Below are positions 37,469-45,980 of a stretch of DNA of 64,000 bases, in pieces. The DNA is taken from assembly GCA_022647615.1 (NCBI GenBank), contig JALCKZ010000001.1, forward strand, positions 732,178 to 796,177. Direction: 5' to 3'. Each line of letters begins with the position of its first letter. Positions within the stretch are counted from its first letter, which is position 1. The notes beneath the pieces are model-generated. The model was not told the DNA's origin, did not search any database, and was given only the letters and a program-made list of their open reading frames with translations. The DNA comes from Bacteroidales bacterium (GTDB lineage: Bacteria > Bacteroidota > Bacteroidia > Bacteroidales > UBA932). The position numbers and the translations under genes are program-made.

Positions 37469-37964
37469 AATTAGCATATTGAGTAAATTGTTTTTCATTT
37501 CTTTTTTTGCTTTTTTTCTATTCAACAGCAGTATATCTTACTGTCAAGTTAGTGCAAAAAAAGAAGATTCTTTTTTAAAAATTTCTGATAGGAGACTTAA
37601 CGATTATCTATTTAGATATCTTATAAGTCATCCAAGCGAAAATTACGTAAATGATGGTTTAAAAAAAGATTATATTTGGAAAAAAGAAATTGTATTTGGC
37701 CAAAATAATAAAGATTATAAAATTTATCAATTCGGTATAAATCAGACCCATTCTGGTTCATTATTTATTTTGATAGATGATGTAAATTTGATTGTATTGA
37801 ATCTCAACAATCTTACAAATGACATGGTAATAGAATGGGATTTTTTAAAGAAACACAACGTCTCAGAAAAAGATGCGTGGAATTATATAAATTACTCTAC
37901 CAAGTCCCATTTGCAAGAAAGTTTTTATTTTCCGTGGAGGACTCAGTCTGATACAATACACTAA
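37458..37964 (+). CDS. Exported protein, probable immunity to Rhs toxin 3
   Basis: 168 residues with an N-terminal signal peptide (LFFISFFAFFLFNSSISYCQ). The mature part is lysine- and asparagine-rich and has no family I can name. It overlaps the end of the toxin gene by 11 bases. Like the other candidates in this island it is exported, which points to a toxin target outside the cytosol. The right arm of the inverted repeat begins 13 bases after its stop. Confidence 0.7.
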   Translation: MKIKISILSKLFFISFFAFFLFNSSISYCQVSAKKEDSFLKISDRRLNDYLFRYLISHPSENYVNDGLKKDYIWKKEIVFGQNNKDYKIYQFGINQTHSGSLFILIDDVNLIVLNLNNLTNDMVIEWDFLKKHNVSEKDAWNYINYSTKSHLQESFYFPWRTQSDTIH

Positions 37965-37976
37965 AAAATTAGCATA

Positions 37977-38108
37977 GTTTGCAAAACATACGGCCCGGCA
38001 CAAAGCGCCGTGCCGTTTTGTGTATAACGCGGCTACCGCCGCGGAAATGCACGCTCCCTACGGTCGCGGCTGCGCGGCTTTGCCGCTCCGCTTGGGGACA
38101 TCCGGTCG
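37977..38108 (-). repeat. Hairpin-rich repeat, copy B (right arm of island inverted repeat)
   Basis: The reverse complement of 37977-38069 equals 30250-30342 base for base, and the outer 15 bases (CGACCGGATGTCCCC) also match. Between these two blocks copy B has a different hairpin, GCGGC-TTT-GCCGC (38074-38086 as read on the plus strand), where copy A has GGCC-GAA-GGCC. The stem is thus exchanged while the hairpin is kept. Confidence 0.9.
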
Positions 38109-38124
38109 AGGGCCTTAGTTCTTA

Positions 38125-38178
38125 TTTTGGGATTGTAATCCCAAAAATTAGTATAAATATTTGGATTATAATCCCAAA
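38125..38178. promoter_or_regulatory. Two palindromic operator-like sites before the DUF4143 gene
   Basis: Site 1 (38125-38146) is a 22-base palindrome, TTTTGGGATT-GT-AATCCCAAAA in two halves. Site 2 (38160-38178) is TTTGGATTATAATCCCAAA, the same word lacking one G. Site 2 overlaps the -33 region and spacer of the candidate promoter, as expected for a repressor site. Confidence 0.65.
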
Positions 38179-38191
38179 TTTTATACTTTTG
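38161..38191 (+). promoter_or_regulatory. Promoter of the DUF4143 ATPase gene
   Basis: TTG at 38161-38163 and TACTTTTG at 38184-38191 are separated by 20 bases, the Bacteroidota -33/-7 arrangement. The ATG lies 25 bases after the -7 box. Confidence 0.6.
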
Positions 38192-38216
38192 CCAATGAAA
38201 AAATACCTAGGGAATC

Positions 38217-39359
38217 ATGATTACAAGAAGTTTGCAAGGAATCATAGAAGAAAAACTATTTAAGGGGAAGGCAATTATAGTAATTGGAGCAAGGCAGGTT
38301 GGTAAAAGTACGCTGCTAAGAGAAATAGTCAATACTAAAAATATGGCCTCATTATTCCTTGACTGTGACGAGCCAGAAGTCAGAGAATTATTGACTAATA
38401 CAAACACACAGAGACTAAAAAGCCTTATCGGGAACAACAAAATTGTTGTAATTGACGAGGCCCAAAAAGTTGCCGGAATAGGACAGACTTTAAAATTAAT
38501 TACGGATAACATTAAGGAAGTGCAGCTTCTTGTTTCAGGTTCTTCTTCTCTCATGCTTCAAAATACTATAAACGAACCGCTTACAGGAAGAAAATATGAA
38601 TATTTTTTATATCCGCTATCTACAAAAGAACTTTATGATTATAAAGGTTTCCTATATGTAAACCAAATCTTAGAGTCACGGCTAATTTACGGCTCATATC
38701 CAGATATTGTTAACAACTCATGGGATTCCAAAGATCTCATTACAAACCTGACTGGCAGTTATTTATATAAAGATATACTTACCATGGATAATATCAGGAA
38801 ACCGGCCCTCTTGGATAAGTTATTAGTTGCCCTTGCTTTGCAAGTTGGCAATGAGGTCTCATACAATGAACTTGCGCAAACTGTCGGGACAGATAATAAA
38901 ACAGTAGAAAAATACATAGACTTATTAGAAAAATGTTTCATCATTTTTAAGTTAAGCGCTTATAACAAGAATATTCGCACGGAACTTAAAAAGAGCAAAA
39001 AAATATATTTCTATGATAACGGAATACGCAATGCGGTAATTCAGAGATTTTCTCCATTGAATATGCGTGAAGATTCAGGGGCGTTGTGGGAAAATTTTAT
39101 CATAGGAGAAAGGATAAAGGCAAACCAGTATAATAAGAATTATGTGCGCTCATATTTTTGGCGCACAACCCAGCAGCAAGAGATTGACTATCTGGAGGAA
39201 TCAGAGGGACAACTTCTTGCCTTTGAATTCAAGTGGAATCCTAAAAAGGGGAAAACTTCTGTCCCCAAAATTTTCACCGACACCTATTCTGTGAAAAAAA
39301 TATCTGTTATTACCCCGGCCAATTATCTTGAATGGATTGGGGCTGCTCAGGCGAAATAG
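38217..39359 (+). CDS. AAA_14/DUF4143 family ATPase
   Basis: A 380-residue ATPase of unknown role that occurs in many copies in Bacteroidota and archaea. Walker A is IGARQVGKSTLL, Walker B is KIVVIDEAQKV, and LLVSGSSSLML gives sensor 1. A winged-helix-like part follows (SYNELAQTVGTDNKTVEKYIDLL). The C-terminal DUF4143 nuclease-like domain contains YFWRTTQQQEIDYLEE and LLAFEFKWN, with the D/E-x-K pattern of the PD-(D/E)XK fold. It lies just outside the island's right arm and is preceded by palindromes. A link with the island is not shown. Confidence 0.85.
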   Translation: MITRSLQGIIEEKLFKGKAIIVIGARQVGKSTLLREIVNTKNMASLFLDCDEPEVRELLTNTNTQRLKSLIGNNKIVVIDEAQKVAGIGQTLKLITDNIKEVQLLVSGSSSLMLQNTINEPLTGRKYEYFLYPLSTKELYDYKGFLYVNQILESRLIYGSYPDIVNNSWDSKDLITNLTGSYLYKDILTMDNIRKPALLDKLLVALALQVGNEVSYNELAQTVGTDNKTVEKYIDLLEKCFIIFKLSAYNKNIRTELKKSKKIYFYDNGIRNAVIQRFSPLNMREDSGALWENFIIGERIKANQYNKNYVRSYFWRTTQQQEIDYLEESEGQLLAFEFKWNPKKGKTSVPKIFTDTYSVKKISVITPANYLEWIGAAQAK

Positions 39360-39362
39360 GTT

Positions 39363-41804
39363 CTATATGAACAGATTCACACCCGCTTGTTCTGCGCGTT
39401 CCATGTAGCTGGCAACTCCGCCAAGTACAACGTTATCCAGCAGCTCTTCTTTTGCTACGCCCATGACATCCATGCTCATTGTGCAGGCAATCATCTCTAC
39501 CCCATTATCAATGGCTTGCTGGCGCAGGCTCTCCAAATTGTCTATGCGGCGGAGCTTCATGATGTGACGCATCATAATGCTGCCAAGGCCAAACATATTC
39601 ATCTTTGAAAGTCCAAGTTCTTTGCTGTTGGCCGGTAGCATAAAGCCAAACATCTTCCCAAAAATATCCTTCTTCACACGCGGCTTGTTACTCTTTTTGA
39701 TAACATTTAATCCCCAGAAAGTGAAGAACATAGTAACTTTCTTTCCGGTTGCCGCTGCTCCGTTTGCCAAAACAAAAGAAGCCAGAGCCTTGTCCAAATC
39801 ATCACTAAAAACAATCAAAGTTTTATTCTTTCCCTCCATTGAACAATGGTATTCCGGAGTTGCCTGCTGTTGTTTCTCTTTTGTAACAGAGGCATTTACA
39901 ATACCACCTTCTGTGCGCGCATAATTTAATTTTGCTCCGACAACCTTGCACCATGCCTGTACATCTCTCTCAAAAGCGGGGTCAGTTGCTTTAATGATAA
40001 GGGTCTCACCCTCAGCCATTTTCTCATACGCCTCTTTCAATTTCATAATCGGTCCCGGGCACATCAGACCGCAGGCATCCAGCACTAACACTTTTTCACT
40101 CTTTTTATCAGCAGGCTCAAACTTGCAATTTGCACTGCCGTTTTTTGCATCTCCAACAGGTTCCGTAGCGGCTTCCCATGTCTTGTATCCTCCCGACAGA
40201 TTTTTGACGTTTGTAAAACCGTTCTGCGTTAAAATCCTGTAAGCCAGGTATCCCCTCAATCCAACGGCGCAAGTGACAACAATCATTTTATCTTTTGGAA
40301 GCTCGCTCATTCTGGAGCGCAGCTCATCAACCGGAACATTTTTAAATCCCGGAATTGTACCAAGACCGTATTCAACAGGCGTTCTAACATCCACACAAAC
40401 AGCATCTTTTGGAAGAGTCTCTATATCTCTCCAAGTAACTGTTTCTACTTTATGCTCCAAAATATTTTCAGCCACAAAGCCAGCCATATTCATAGGGTCC
40501 TTTGCGGAAGAGAAAGGAGGAGCATAAGCATGCTCAAGTTTTGCCAAATCATAAACGGTTCCTCTCTTTTGAATCACCTGCGCCGCCATTTCTATTCTCT
40601 TGTCAACTCCGTCATAACCAACTATTTGCGCACCAAACAACCTTCCGTTCTCCGGAGAGAATAAAATTTTGATATCCATATTTAGAGCGCCAGGATAATA
40701 CCCCGCATGTGAAGCAGGATGTGTCCAGGAAGAGACATAAGGAATATTTGCGCTCTTAAGCATCTTAGCATTAGCGCCGGAAGAGGCAACTGTCAAATCA
40801 AATACTTTTGCCACTGAGGTCCCGATAGTTCCCTCATATTTTTCTTTGTTCCCTTCAACTATATTATCTGCCGCAATTCTTCCCTGTTTATTGGCAGGTC
40901 CGGCAAGAGCAATTTTAGCAGCCATGCCAGTTACTCCGTGTACAACTTCTATTGCATCTCCAATAGCGTAGATATCCGGATTGGATGTCTGAAGATGCTC
41001 ATTCACAGCAATTCCATGCAATTTGCCAATTTCCAGTCCCGCCTTTTCCGCAAGAGCAATATCCGGCCGCACGCCAATGCTCAGCAAAACAAAATCTGCC
41101 TGAACAGATTTTCCGCTTTGTAAATCTACCGTCAACAAATCTCCCTGTTCCGTAAAACTTTTTACACCGTCATTCAAAATTAAATTCACTCCCTTGCAAA
41201 CCAAATGATGATGAACAATTTGAGCCATAGAAAAATCTATTGGCGCCATAACCTGATTGCTCATCTCCACAACCGTTACCTCTGCCCCGGTATTATGAAG
41301 ATTCTCAGCCATTTCCAGCCCAATAAATCCGCCGCCTATTACAACTGCTTTTTTAGGTTGGTGCCCGTTTATGTACATCTTTATTTTATCCGTATCGCTT
41401 ACATTGCGGAGCGTGAAAATTCTCTCATCATTTATCCCTGGAAGATTTGGCTTAATTGGTTCAGCTCCCGGGGAGAGAACAAGTTTATCATAGCTCTCTT
41501 CATACACATTCCCGGATGAGAGCTCTTTAACAGAAATGCTCTTTTTGTCTGGATGCAAGGCAATTACCTCTTGCTCAGTTCTTATGTCAATGTTAAATCT
41601 GTCGTGAAAACCCTTTGCCGTCTGAACAAAAAGTTTTGCTCTGTCAGCTATTGTTCCGCCAATGTAATATGGCAAGCCGCAGTTTGCATAGGAGACATAA
41701 TTTCCCTTCTCAAACAGAATAATCTGAGCCTTTTCATCTAATCTTCTTAATCTTGCAGCCGCCGAAGCTCCTCCGGCTACTCCGCCTATAATCAAGTATT
41801 TCAT
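39363..41804 (-). CDS. CoA-disulfide reductase/rhodanese/TusA/DsrE four-domain fusion
   Basis: 813 residues. The N-terminal 440 residues form an FAD- and NAD(P)H-dependent reductase with a redox cysteine in SYANCGLPYYIGG, as in CoA-disulfide or persulfide reductases. A rhodanese domain follows (about 455-550) with active cysteine in VVTCAVGLRGY, then a TusA-like sulfur carrier (about 570-645) with CGLMCPGPI, and a DsrE-like domain (about 655-813) with cysteine in IACTMSMDVMGV. The protein should move persulfide sulfur between domains and reduce CoA- or glutathione-type persulfides. A MarR gene with a strong operator lies just upstream in the same operon. Confidence 0.92.
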   Translation of the reverse strand: MKYLIIGGVAGGASAAARLRRLDEKAQIILFEKGNYVSYANCGLPYYIGGTIADRAKLFVQTAKGFHDRFNIDIRTEQEVIALHPDKKSISVKELSSGNVYEESYDKLVLSPGAEPIKPNLPGINDERIFTLRNVSDTDKIKMYINGHQPKKAVVIGGGFIGLEMAENLHNTGAEVTVVEMSNQVMAPIDFSMAQIVHHHLVCKGVNLILNDGVKSFTEQGDLLTVDLQSGKSVQADFVLLSIGVRPDIALAEKAGLEIGKLHGIAVNEHLQTSNPDIYAIGDAIEVVHGVTGMAAKIALAGPANKQGRIAADNIVEGNKEKYEGTIGTSVAKVFDLTVASSGANAKMLKSANIPYVSSWTHPASHAGYYPGALNMDIKILFSPENGRLFGAQIVGYDGVDKRIEMAAQVIQKRGTVYDLAKLEHAYAPPFSSAKDPMNMAGFVAENILEHKVETVTWRDIETLPKDAVCVDVRTPVEYGLGTIPGFKNVPVDELRSRMSELPKDKMIVVTCAVGLRGYLAYRILTQNGFTNVKNLSGGYKTWEAATEPVGDAKNGSANCKFEPADKKSEKVLVLDACGLMCPGPIMKLKEAYEKMAEGETLIIKATDPAFERDVQAWCKVVGAKLNYARTEGGIVNASVTKEKQQQATPEYHCSMEGKNKTLIVFSDDLDKALASFVLANGAAATGKKVTMFFTFWGLNVIKKSNKPRVKKDIFGKMFGFMLPANSKELGLSKMNMFGLGSIMMRHIMKLRRIDNLESLRQQAIDNGVEMIACTMSMDVMGVAKEELLDNVVLGGVASYMERAEQAGVNLFI

Positions 41805-41809
41805 TGTGT

Positions 41810-42175
41810 TTATTTTAACATATTTAATATTCCGTTGTATAAATCTTTTGTATTCACTTTGCTTTTTTGCATTTGCTCAACTTTCTTTTTCCCGATAGCT
41901 GACAATTTGAATAACATCTGCCTGTGGTCCGCTTTTGCAATTGAGCGCACTAAAAAACCCTTCTTTTCCGCTGCAGTTATAATCTTGGAACCTCTTGATG
42001 CAGAGAGACCTATATATTTATAAATTTCTCCGGCCGAACGTTCTTTTCCGTCCTTCATGCAGCAAAGCAACATTGCTTCATTAATGGTTATGTCATTCTC
42101 CGCAGAGAACTCTTTTTCAAATTTGTACAGCTGCTTGTACACCTCTTTCAAAGCACAAATTGGTTCCATTGTCAT
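41810..42175 (-). CDS. MarR-family transcriptional regulator
   Basis: 121 residues with a winged helix: the helix-turn-helix SAGEIYKYIGLSASRGSKII and the wing KADHRQMLFKLS are typical of MarR. Cysteines at residues 7, 37 and 38 (ICAL, LLCCM) could sense reactive sulfur or oxidants; this is a guess. It is cotranscribed with the sulfur-handling reductase five bases downstream, and an inverted repeat sits at its promoter, so autoregulation of this operon is likely. ATG 42169 is an alternative start two codons in. Confidence 0.88.
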   Translation of the reverse strand: MTMEPICALKEVYKQLYKFEKEFSAENDITINEAMLLCCMKDGKERSAGEIYKYIGLSASRGSKIITAAEKKGFLVRSIAKADHRQMLFKLSAIGKKKVEQMQKSKVNTKDLYNGILNMLK

Positions 42176-42189
42176 ATAGTTTTACGATG

Positions 42190-42197
42190 CAAATATA
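42190..42197 (-). promoter_or_regulatory. -7 box of the marR operon
   Basis: The minus strand reads TATATTTG, 14 bases before the ATG at 42175. The operator at 42201-42239 covers the upstream promoter half. Confidence 0.6.
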
Positions 42198-42200
42198 TAA

Positions 42201-42239
42201 ATTATTTTCTATTAGAAACTATTTCCTATAGAAAATAAT
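42201..42239. promoter_or_regulatory. MarR operator (12-bp perfect inverted repeat)
   Basis: ATTATTTTCTAT (42201-42212) and ATAGAAAATAAT (42228-42239) are exact reverse complements with a 15-base spacer. Each arm also forms a smaller palindrome with the spacer (TTTCTATTAGAAA on the left, TTTCCTATAGAAA on the right), so two dimers could bind side by side. The site overlaps the marR promoter and lies between marR and gldE. Confidence 0.8.
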
Positions 42240-42296
42240 ACTTAGGCAGAATAACCCCTGAGAGCCTCAAAATTTTAGTTAATTGGTGAAATTTTA

Positions 42297-42304
42297 TATA
42301 TTTG
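42297..42304 (+). promoter_or_regulatory. Candidate -7 box (TATATTTG) for gldE
   Basis: A full TAnnTTTG match 28 bases before the GTG start of gldE. Confidence 0.5.
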
Positions 42305-42331
42305 CGTACTAACCAATACGTTTTATAGTCT

Positions 42332-43423
42332 GTGGAACCTCCCAGTTGTAGCTTAATAATTCTTTTTAGCAGCAGTCAGGCAACATCATTGTTGATGGGG
42401 ATTTGCATAATCTTCTTATTGTTTTGCTCCGCTATGATGAGCGGGAGCGAGGCGGCGTTTTTTTCTCTTTCCCCACAGGAAACAGAGAAGTTGCGCAAGT
42501 CCGCAGATAAAAACAGCAAACGTGTTATTAACTTGATTTCCAGACCAAATGATTTGCTTGGTACAATTCTTCAAGTAAATAATTTGGTAAACATTCTAAT
42601 AATTCTGCTCTCATCTGCTCTTATCTCCAGGCTGTTTGATTTCACAGGGCATCCGGTGCTTGAGTTTATTGTCTGTACCGTTATTGTAACGTTTGTCCTT
42701 GTACTTTTTGGAGAGGCGATGCCAAAGTTAATTGGCAACAGCAGACCGGTCTCTTTTTCCAGAGCTATGAGCATGCCGCTTTCTATCTTGAGACCGCTGG
42801 CAAAACCAATCAACAAACTTATGGATTTGTTCACAAAAAACGTGGATGCCGGAATATCCCAAGATGTTGAGGATGACCCATATAAATATTTGAGCGGAGC
42901 GGTGGAAATGACTATTCCGTCAAACCCGGAGCAGAAGAAAATTCTTAAGAGAATACTTTCATTGCCAAAGAAAAATGTAACAGAAGTTATGAAGCCGAGA
43001 GTAGATGTGGTTACGTTGGAGATGGACATGAGCAATGAAGAGGTCATAAAAATTGCAACGGAATGCGGATATTCCCGCCTTCCTGTTTACAAAGATAATC
43101 TGGATGACATCCGCGGATTCCTGTATATCAAGGATATGCTGCCATTTCTTTTGTCTGCAAATTCTAATCAGGCTCCCGACAGAACATCTCCTGCAAAAAA
43201 ATTTGACTGGCGCAGCCATATAAGAGAGGCATACTTTGTTCCGGAGTCTAAAAAGACAATTGATTTGCTGGAAGAATTTAGAGAACAGAAAAAGCACCTT
43301 GCAATTGTAGTGGATGAATTTGGCGGGATGGACGGAATTGTAACTTTGGAAGATATTCTGGAAGAGATAGTTGGAGAGATAACAGATGAAAGCGATAAAG
43401 AAACTGTCGCGATGAAAAAATAG
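42332..43423 (+). CDS. gldE: GldE-like CNNM/CorC-family membrane protein
   Basis: 363 residues starting with GTG. The N-terminal CNNM domain has four hydrophobic stretches with MMSGSEAAFFSLSPQE, LQVNNLVNILIILLSSALI and LFGEAMPKLIG. Two CBS domains follow (VMKPRVDVVTLEMDMS and the block ending YFVPESKKTIDLLEEF), then VDEFGGMDGIVTLEDILEE. In Flavobacterium GldE is linked to gliding and type IX secretion; in non-gliding Bacteroidota the role is unclear and ion export is likely. The neighbouring phosphopantetheinyl transferase gene, 41 bases downstream, is a common partner. Confidence 0.88.
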   Translation: MEPPSCSLIILFSSSQATSLLMGICIIFLLFCSAMMSGSEAAFFSLSPQETEKLRKSADKNSKRVINLISRPNDLLGTILQVNNLVNILIILLSSALISRLFDFTGHPVLEFIVCTVIVTFVLVLFGEAMPKLIGNSRPVSFSRAMSMPLSILRPLAKPINKLMDLFTKNVDAGISQDVEDDPYKYLSGAVEMTIPSNPEQKKILKRILSLPKKNVTEVMKPRVDVVTLEMDMSNEEVIKIATECGYSRLPVYKDNLDDIRGFLYIKDMLPFLLSANSNQAPDRTSPAKKFDWRSHIREAYFVPESKKTIDLLEEFREQKKHLAIVVDEFGGMDGIVTLEDILEEIVGEITDESDKETVAMKK

Positions 43424-43464
43424 AATTATTTTAACAACAGATATTAAAAAATTGAGATATAAAA

Positions 43465-44163
43465 ATGGGACTGTACACTAAAAAAGAGTTAAAGGACGGA
43501 ACAACAATTGCCGTCTGGGAGATTAAAGAGACAGAAGACGAACTCCTTAAAATTATTGGCACTCCTAAAGAGGATCTGGAAGATTTGTTCTTAATAAAAA
43601 GCGCGCAATTAAGGCGGGAGAAACTTGCCGTAAGAGCTTTGATTAACAGCGTGTTTGAAGAAGAGATGCATCTTGGCCACCATGATAACGGGAGCCCTTA
43701 TCTTGTCAATAACATGACGCACATAAGCGTCACTCATACAAATAATTTTGCTGCAATAATTATAAATCCTTCGGAAGATGTAGGCATTGATATTGAGTGC
43801 CTGGACAGAGATTTTTCCGCTGTAGAGAAGAAGGCTTTATCTGAGAATGAGATTGATGATTTGCTGGATGAAAAAGAGGATGATGATGAGCGTAAGAGGG
43901 AGAGGACGCAGCAACTTGCTATTTATTGGTGTGCAAAGGAGGCTTTATACAAAAGGATGGGACGCCATGATGTTGATTTTTCCAAAGACATGGAGATTGA
44001 AAAATTCAGCATAAGAGATGAGGGGGATATAGATGCTGTTTTTAAATATCCTAAGGATGAGCATATTGTAAATGAGGATGGAGAAGAGGAGAATGAAGAG
44101 GAAGAGTTTGAGCTGGAGTATGAAGTCTTTGCAAACCACGTAATGGTTTGGCTTGTTGGATAA
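43465..44163 (+). CDS. 4'-phosphopantetheinyl transferase superfamily protein
   Basis: A Sfp-type enzyme that moves the phosphopantetheine arm of CoA to acyl or peptidyl carrier proteins. The core motifs are HISVTHTNNFAAIII, VGIDIECLDRD (magnesium-binding Asp and Glu) and YWCAKEALYKRMG. Length is 232 residues. It carries two strongly acidic loops (LLDEKEDDDERKRE near 135, and EDGEEENEEEEFELEYE near 205) that are longer than in usual family members. It follows gldE on the same strand. Confidence 0.9.
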   Translation: MGLYTKKELKDGTTIAVWEIKETEDELLKIIGTPKEDLEDLFLIKSAQLRREKLAVRALINSVFEEEMHLGHHDNGSPYLVNNMTHISVTHTNNFAAIIINPSEDVGIDIECLDRDFSAVEKKALSENEIDDLLDEKEDDDERKRERTQQLAIYWCAKEALYKRMGRHDVDFSKDMEIEKFSIRDEGDIDAVFKYPKDEHIVNEDGEEENEEEEFELEYEVFANHVMVWLVG

Positions 44164-44178
44164 TTTGCTCCAGGAAAA

Positions 44179-45087
44179 TTATTTTATCTCAATAATAGCT
44201 TCTGAGATATTTATCATAAAGTCTCCTACATGCTCGCACTCATTGATAAAGTCCATGTAGTAAACTCCTGTAAGATAGCCGTAGGAATTATTCTCCAGAT
44301 TAAGAAGGTGTTCTTCCTTTAGATTGTTGCGGTATTCATTGATGTTCTGCTCTGCATCCTGAGCATTGGAAATATCCGTAATATGATCATAACCAAGCTT
44401 TAAGTTGGTCTCCATTGCATCAAAACCCTTCTCCAGAAGATCTAGCATATAGTTAAGTTTCTTTAGCATTGTAGGGTCAAAGGTGGTGTTGTGGATATTG
44501 CGCCTCTGCAGAATTCTGCCCATATTGAAACCGCTGTCGCCGAGGCTCTCAAGTTCACTTATTATCTTATACATTGCCTGCTGGCGGCGGGAAGATTCAT
44601 CACTTAATACCCCCTCTGACAAGCTGTTAAGATATTTTGCAATTTCAAACTCAACATGGTCGGTGATAAGCTCGTAGTGCTCCAGCTTGCGGTATAGCTC
44701 ATCAAATTTCTGAGGATCAGTTGTGTTAAGCGCTTCCCTTGCATAGCCGTATTGTTTGCGGCACAGCTCGGCAAAATGCAAGATTTCCTCTTTTGCCTGG
44801 CCCAGAGATAGTTCCGCCGTGCTTAAAGGCCCGCCCTGTATATACTGAAGTCTGTAAACTTCCTCTTCTTTTGGACTCTTCACCATCTTTGTTACCAGAG
44901 TTACTATCTGCGGTGTAAACCAGACAAGAATCATGGTATTGCAGATATTGAACAAAGAGTGCATCATTGCAATGGAGCAAAGCAGAGAGGTATTTGATGC
45001 TCCGCTCATTAGAGGATTGTCCATTCCAAGCCCCATAATTGCCCATGAAACAAGTTTCAAGAAAGGATGGAACAAATTACAACCCAA
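44179..45087 (-). CDS. Na/Pi cotransporter, C-terminal part (frameshifted gene)
   Basis: This frame carries the last membrane helices (PFLKLVSWAIMGLG, ILVWFTPQIVTLVTKMV) and the cytosolic PhoU-like helical domain with YVNLEDHVEF-like ITDHVEFEIAKYL and LGDSGFNMGRILQRR. It overlaps the N-terminal part (45057-45872), which is in another frame. The only possible start is a TTG at 45087 inside the overlap. Joined by one added T near 45075 the two halves give a normal protein of about 560 residues. Either the gene is inactivated or the sequence has an error in a T run. Confidence 0.85.
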   Translation of the reverse strand: MGCNLFHPFLKLVSWAIMGLGMDNPLMSGASNTSLLCSIAMMHSLFNICNTMILVWFTPQIVTLVTKMVKSPKEEEVYRLQYIQGGPLSTAELSLGQAKEEILHFAELCRKQYGYAREALNTTDPQKFDELYRKLEHYELITDHVEFEIAKYLNSLSEGVLSDESSRRQQAMYKIISELESLGDSGFNMGRILQRRNIHNTTFDPTMLKKLNYMLDLLEKGFDAMETNLKLGYDHITDISNAQDAEQNINEYRNNLKEEHLLNLENNSYGYLTGVYYMDFINECEHVGDFMINISEAIIEIK

Positions 45088-45872
45088 ATTACTCCAAAGA
45101 CATTGAATATTGTATGTGCCCTGGCGGCTCGCTTACCAGATGCATTTGCGACCATTGCAGCCAGGTTTGCAGTAATAGTTGTTCCGATATTTTCTCCAAG
45201 TACCATTGCGGCGCAATATTCAAATGGCAGCCAGCCATTGTTGCACATTACCAATGTAAGGGCAATAGTTGCGGCGGAGGACTGCATTATGATTGTAAGA
45301 ACGGTACCAATTAGCACATAGAGAATTACGGACCAGTTCCCATAGCTGGACCACTTGCGAATAAACTCTATAACCTGCGGAGAATTATTTAAATCGGGAA
45401 CGGAATTTTTTAAGAACTCAAGGCCAAGAAACAAAAGCGCAAAGCCTATAATCATCTCTCCTATAGACTTTTTCTTTTTGGACTTGCACATCATGAAAAC
45501 AAATCCAAATCCGATAAGAGGAATAGTTATTGATGAAAGGCTCCCCTGAAATCCCAGCAAAGCTAGAAGCCACGCGGTAACCGTAGTACCGATATTGGCA
45601 CCCATGATTACTCCAATTGACTGAGAAAGAGAGAGCAATCCCGCATTGACAAAGCTTACAACCATAACGGTTGTGGCACTTGAGGATTGAATTATTGCTG
45701 TAACGCAGAGACCTGTAAGAATTCTCTTAAAGGCGTTGGAGGTCATGGCGGCAAGAAAACTTCTAAGCTTGTCTCCTGCAACTTTTTGCAGGGCCTCACT
45801 CATCATGGTCATTCCGTACAGGAACAAACCCAGCGCGCCGAGAAGCTTTAGAATGCCGTAAACTACATTCAT
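45057..45872 (-). CDS. Na/Pi cotransporter, N-terminal part (frameshifted gene)
   Basis: This frame has the first two-thirds of the NptA/PNaS-type transporter, which takes up phosphate with sodium: the repeated motifs IIQSSSATTVMVVSFVNAG and IMQSSAATIALTLVMCNNG, plus GANIGTTVTAW and GENIGTTITAN. It breaks off after NVFGVIWVVIC with SILS and a stop, exactly where the homologous sequence continues in the overlapping frame of 44179-45087. The start ATG at 45872 is good. The PhoU-like regulatory tail is on the other fragment. Confidence 0.88.
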   Translation of the reverse strand: MNVVYGILKLLGALGLFLYGMTMMSEALQKVAGDKLRSFLAAMTSNAFKRILTGLCVTAIIQSSSATTVMVVSFVNAGLLSLSQSIGVIMGANIGTTVTAWLLALLGFQGSLSSITIPLIGFGFVFMMCKSKKKKSIGEMIIGFALLFLGLEFLKNSVPDLNNSPQVIEFIRKWSSYGNWSVILYVLIGTVLTIIMQSSAATIALTLVMCNNGWLPFEYCAAMVLGENIGTTITANLAAMVANASGKRAARAHTIFNVFGVIWVVICSILS

Positions 45873-45980
45873 CTGCTTAAATAGTAGTTTTAACCATAGT
45901 TCAACAAATGTAATTCTAAAATTGGAGTTAGAAAAATATTTTTTCTCTTAACTTAGCATCTGCAAACAAAAGTTAAGATT

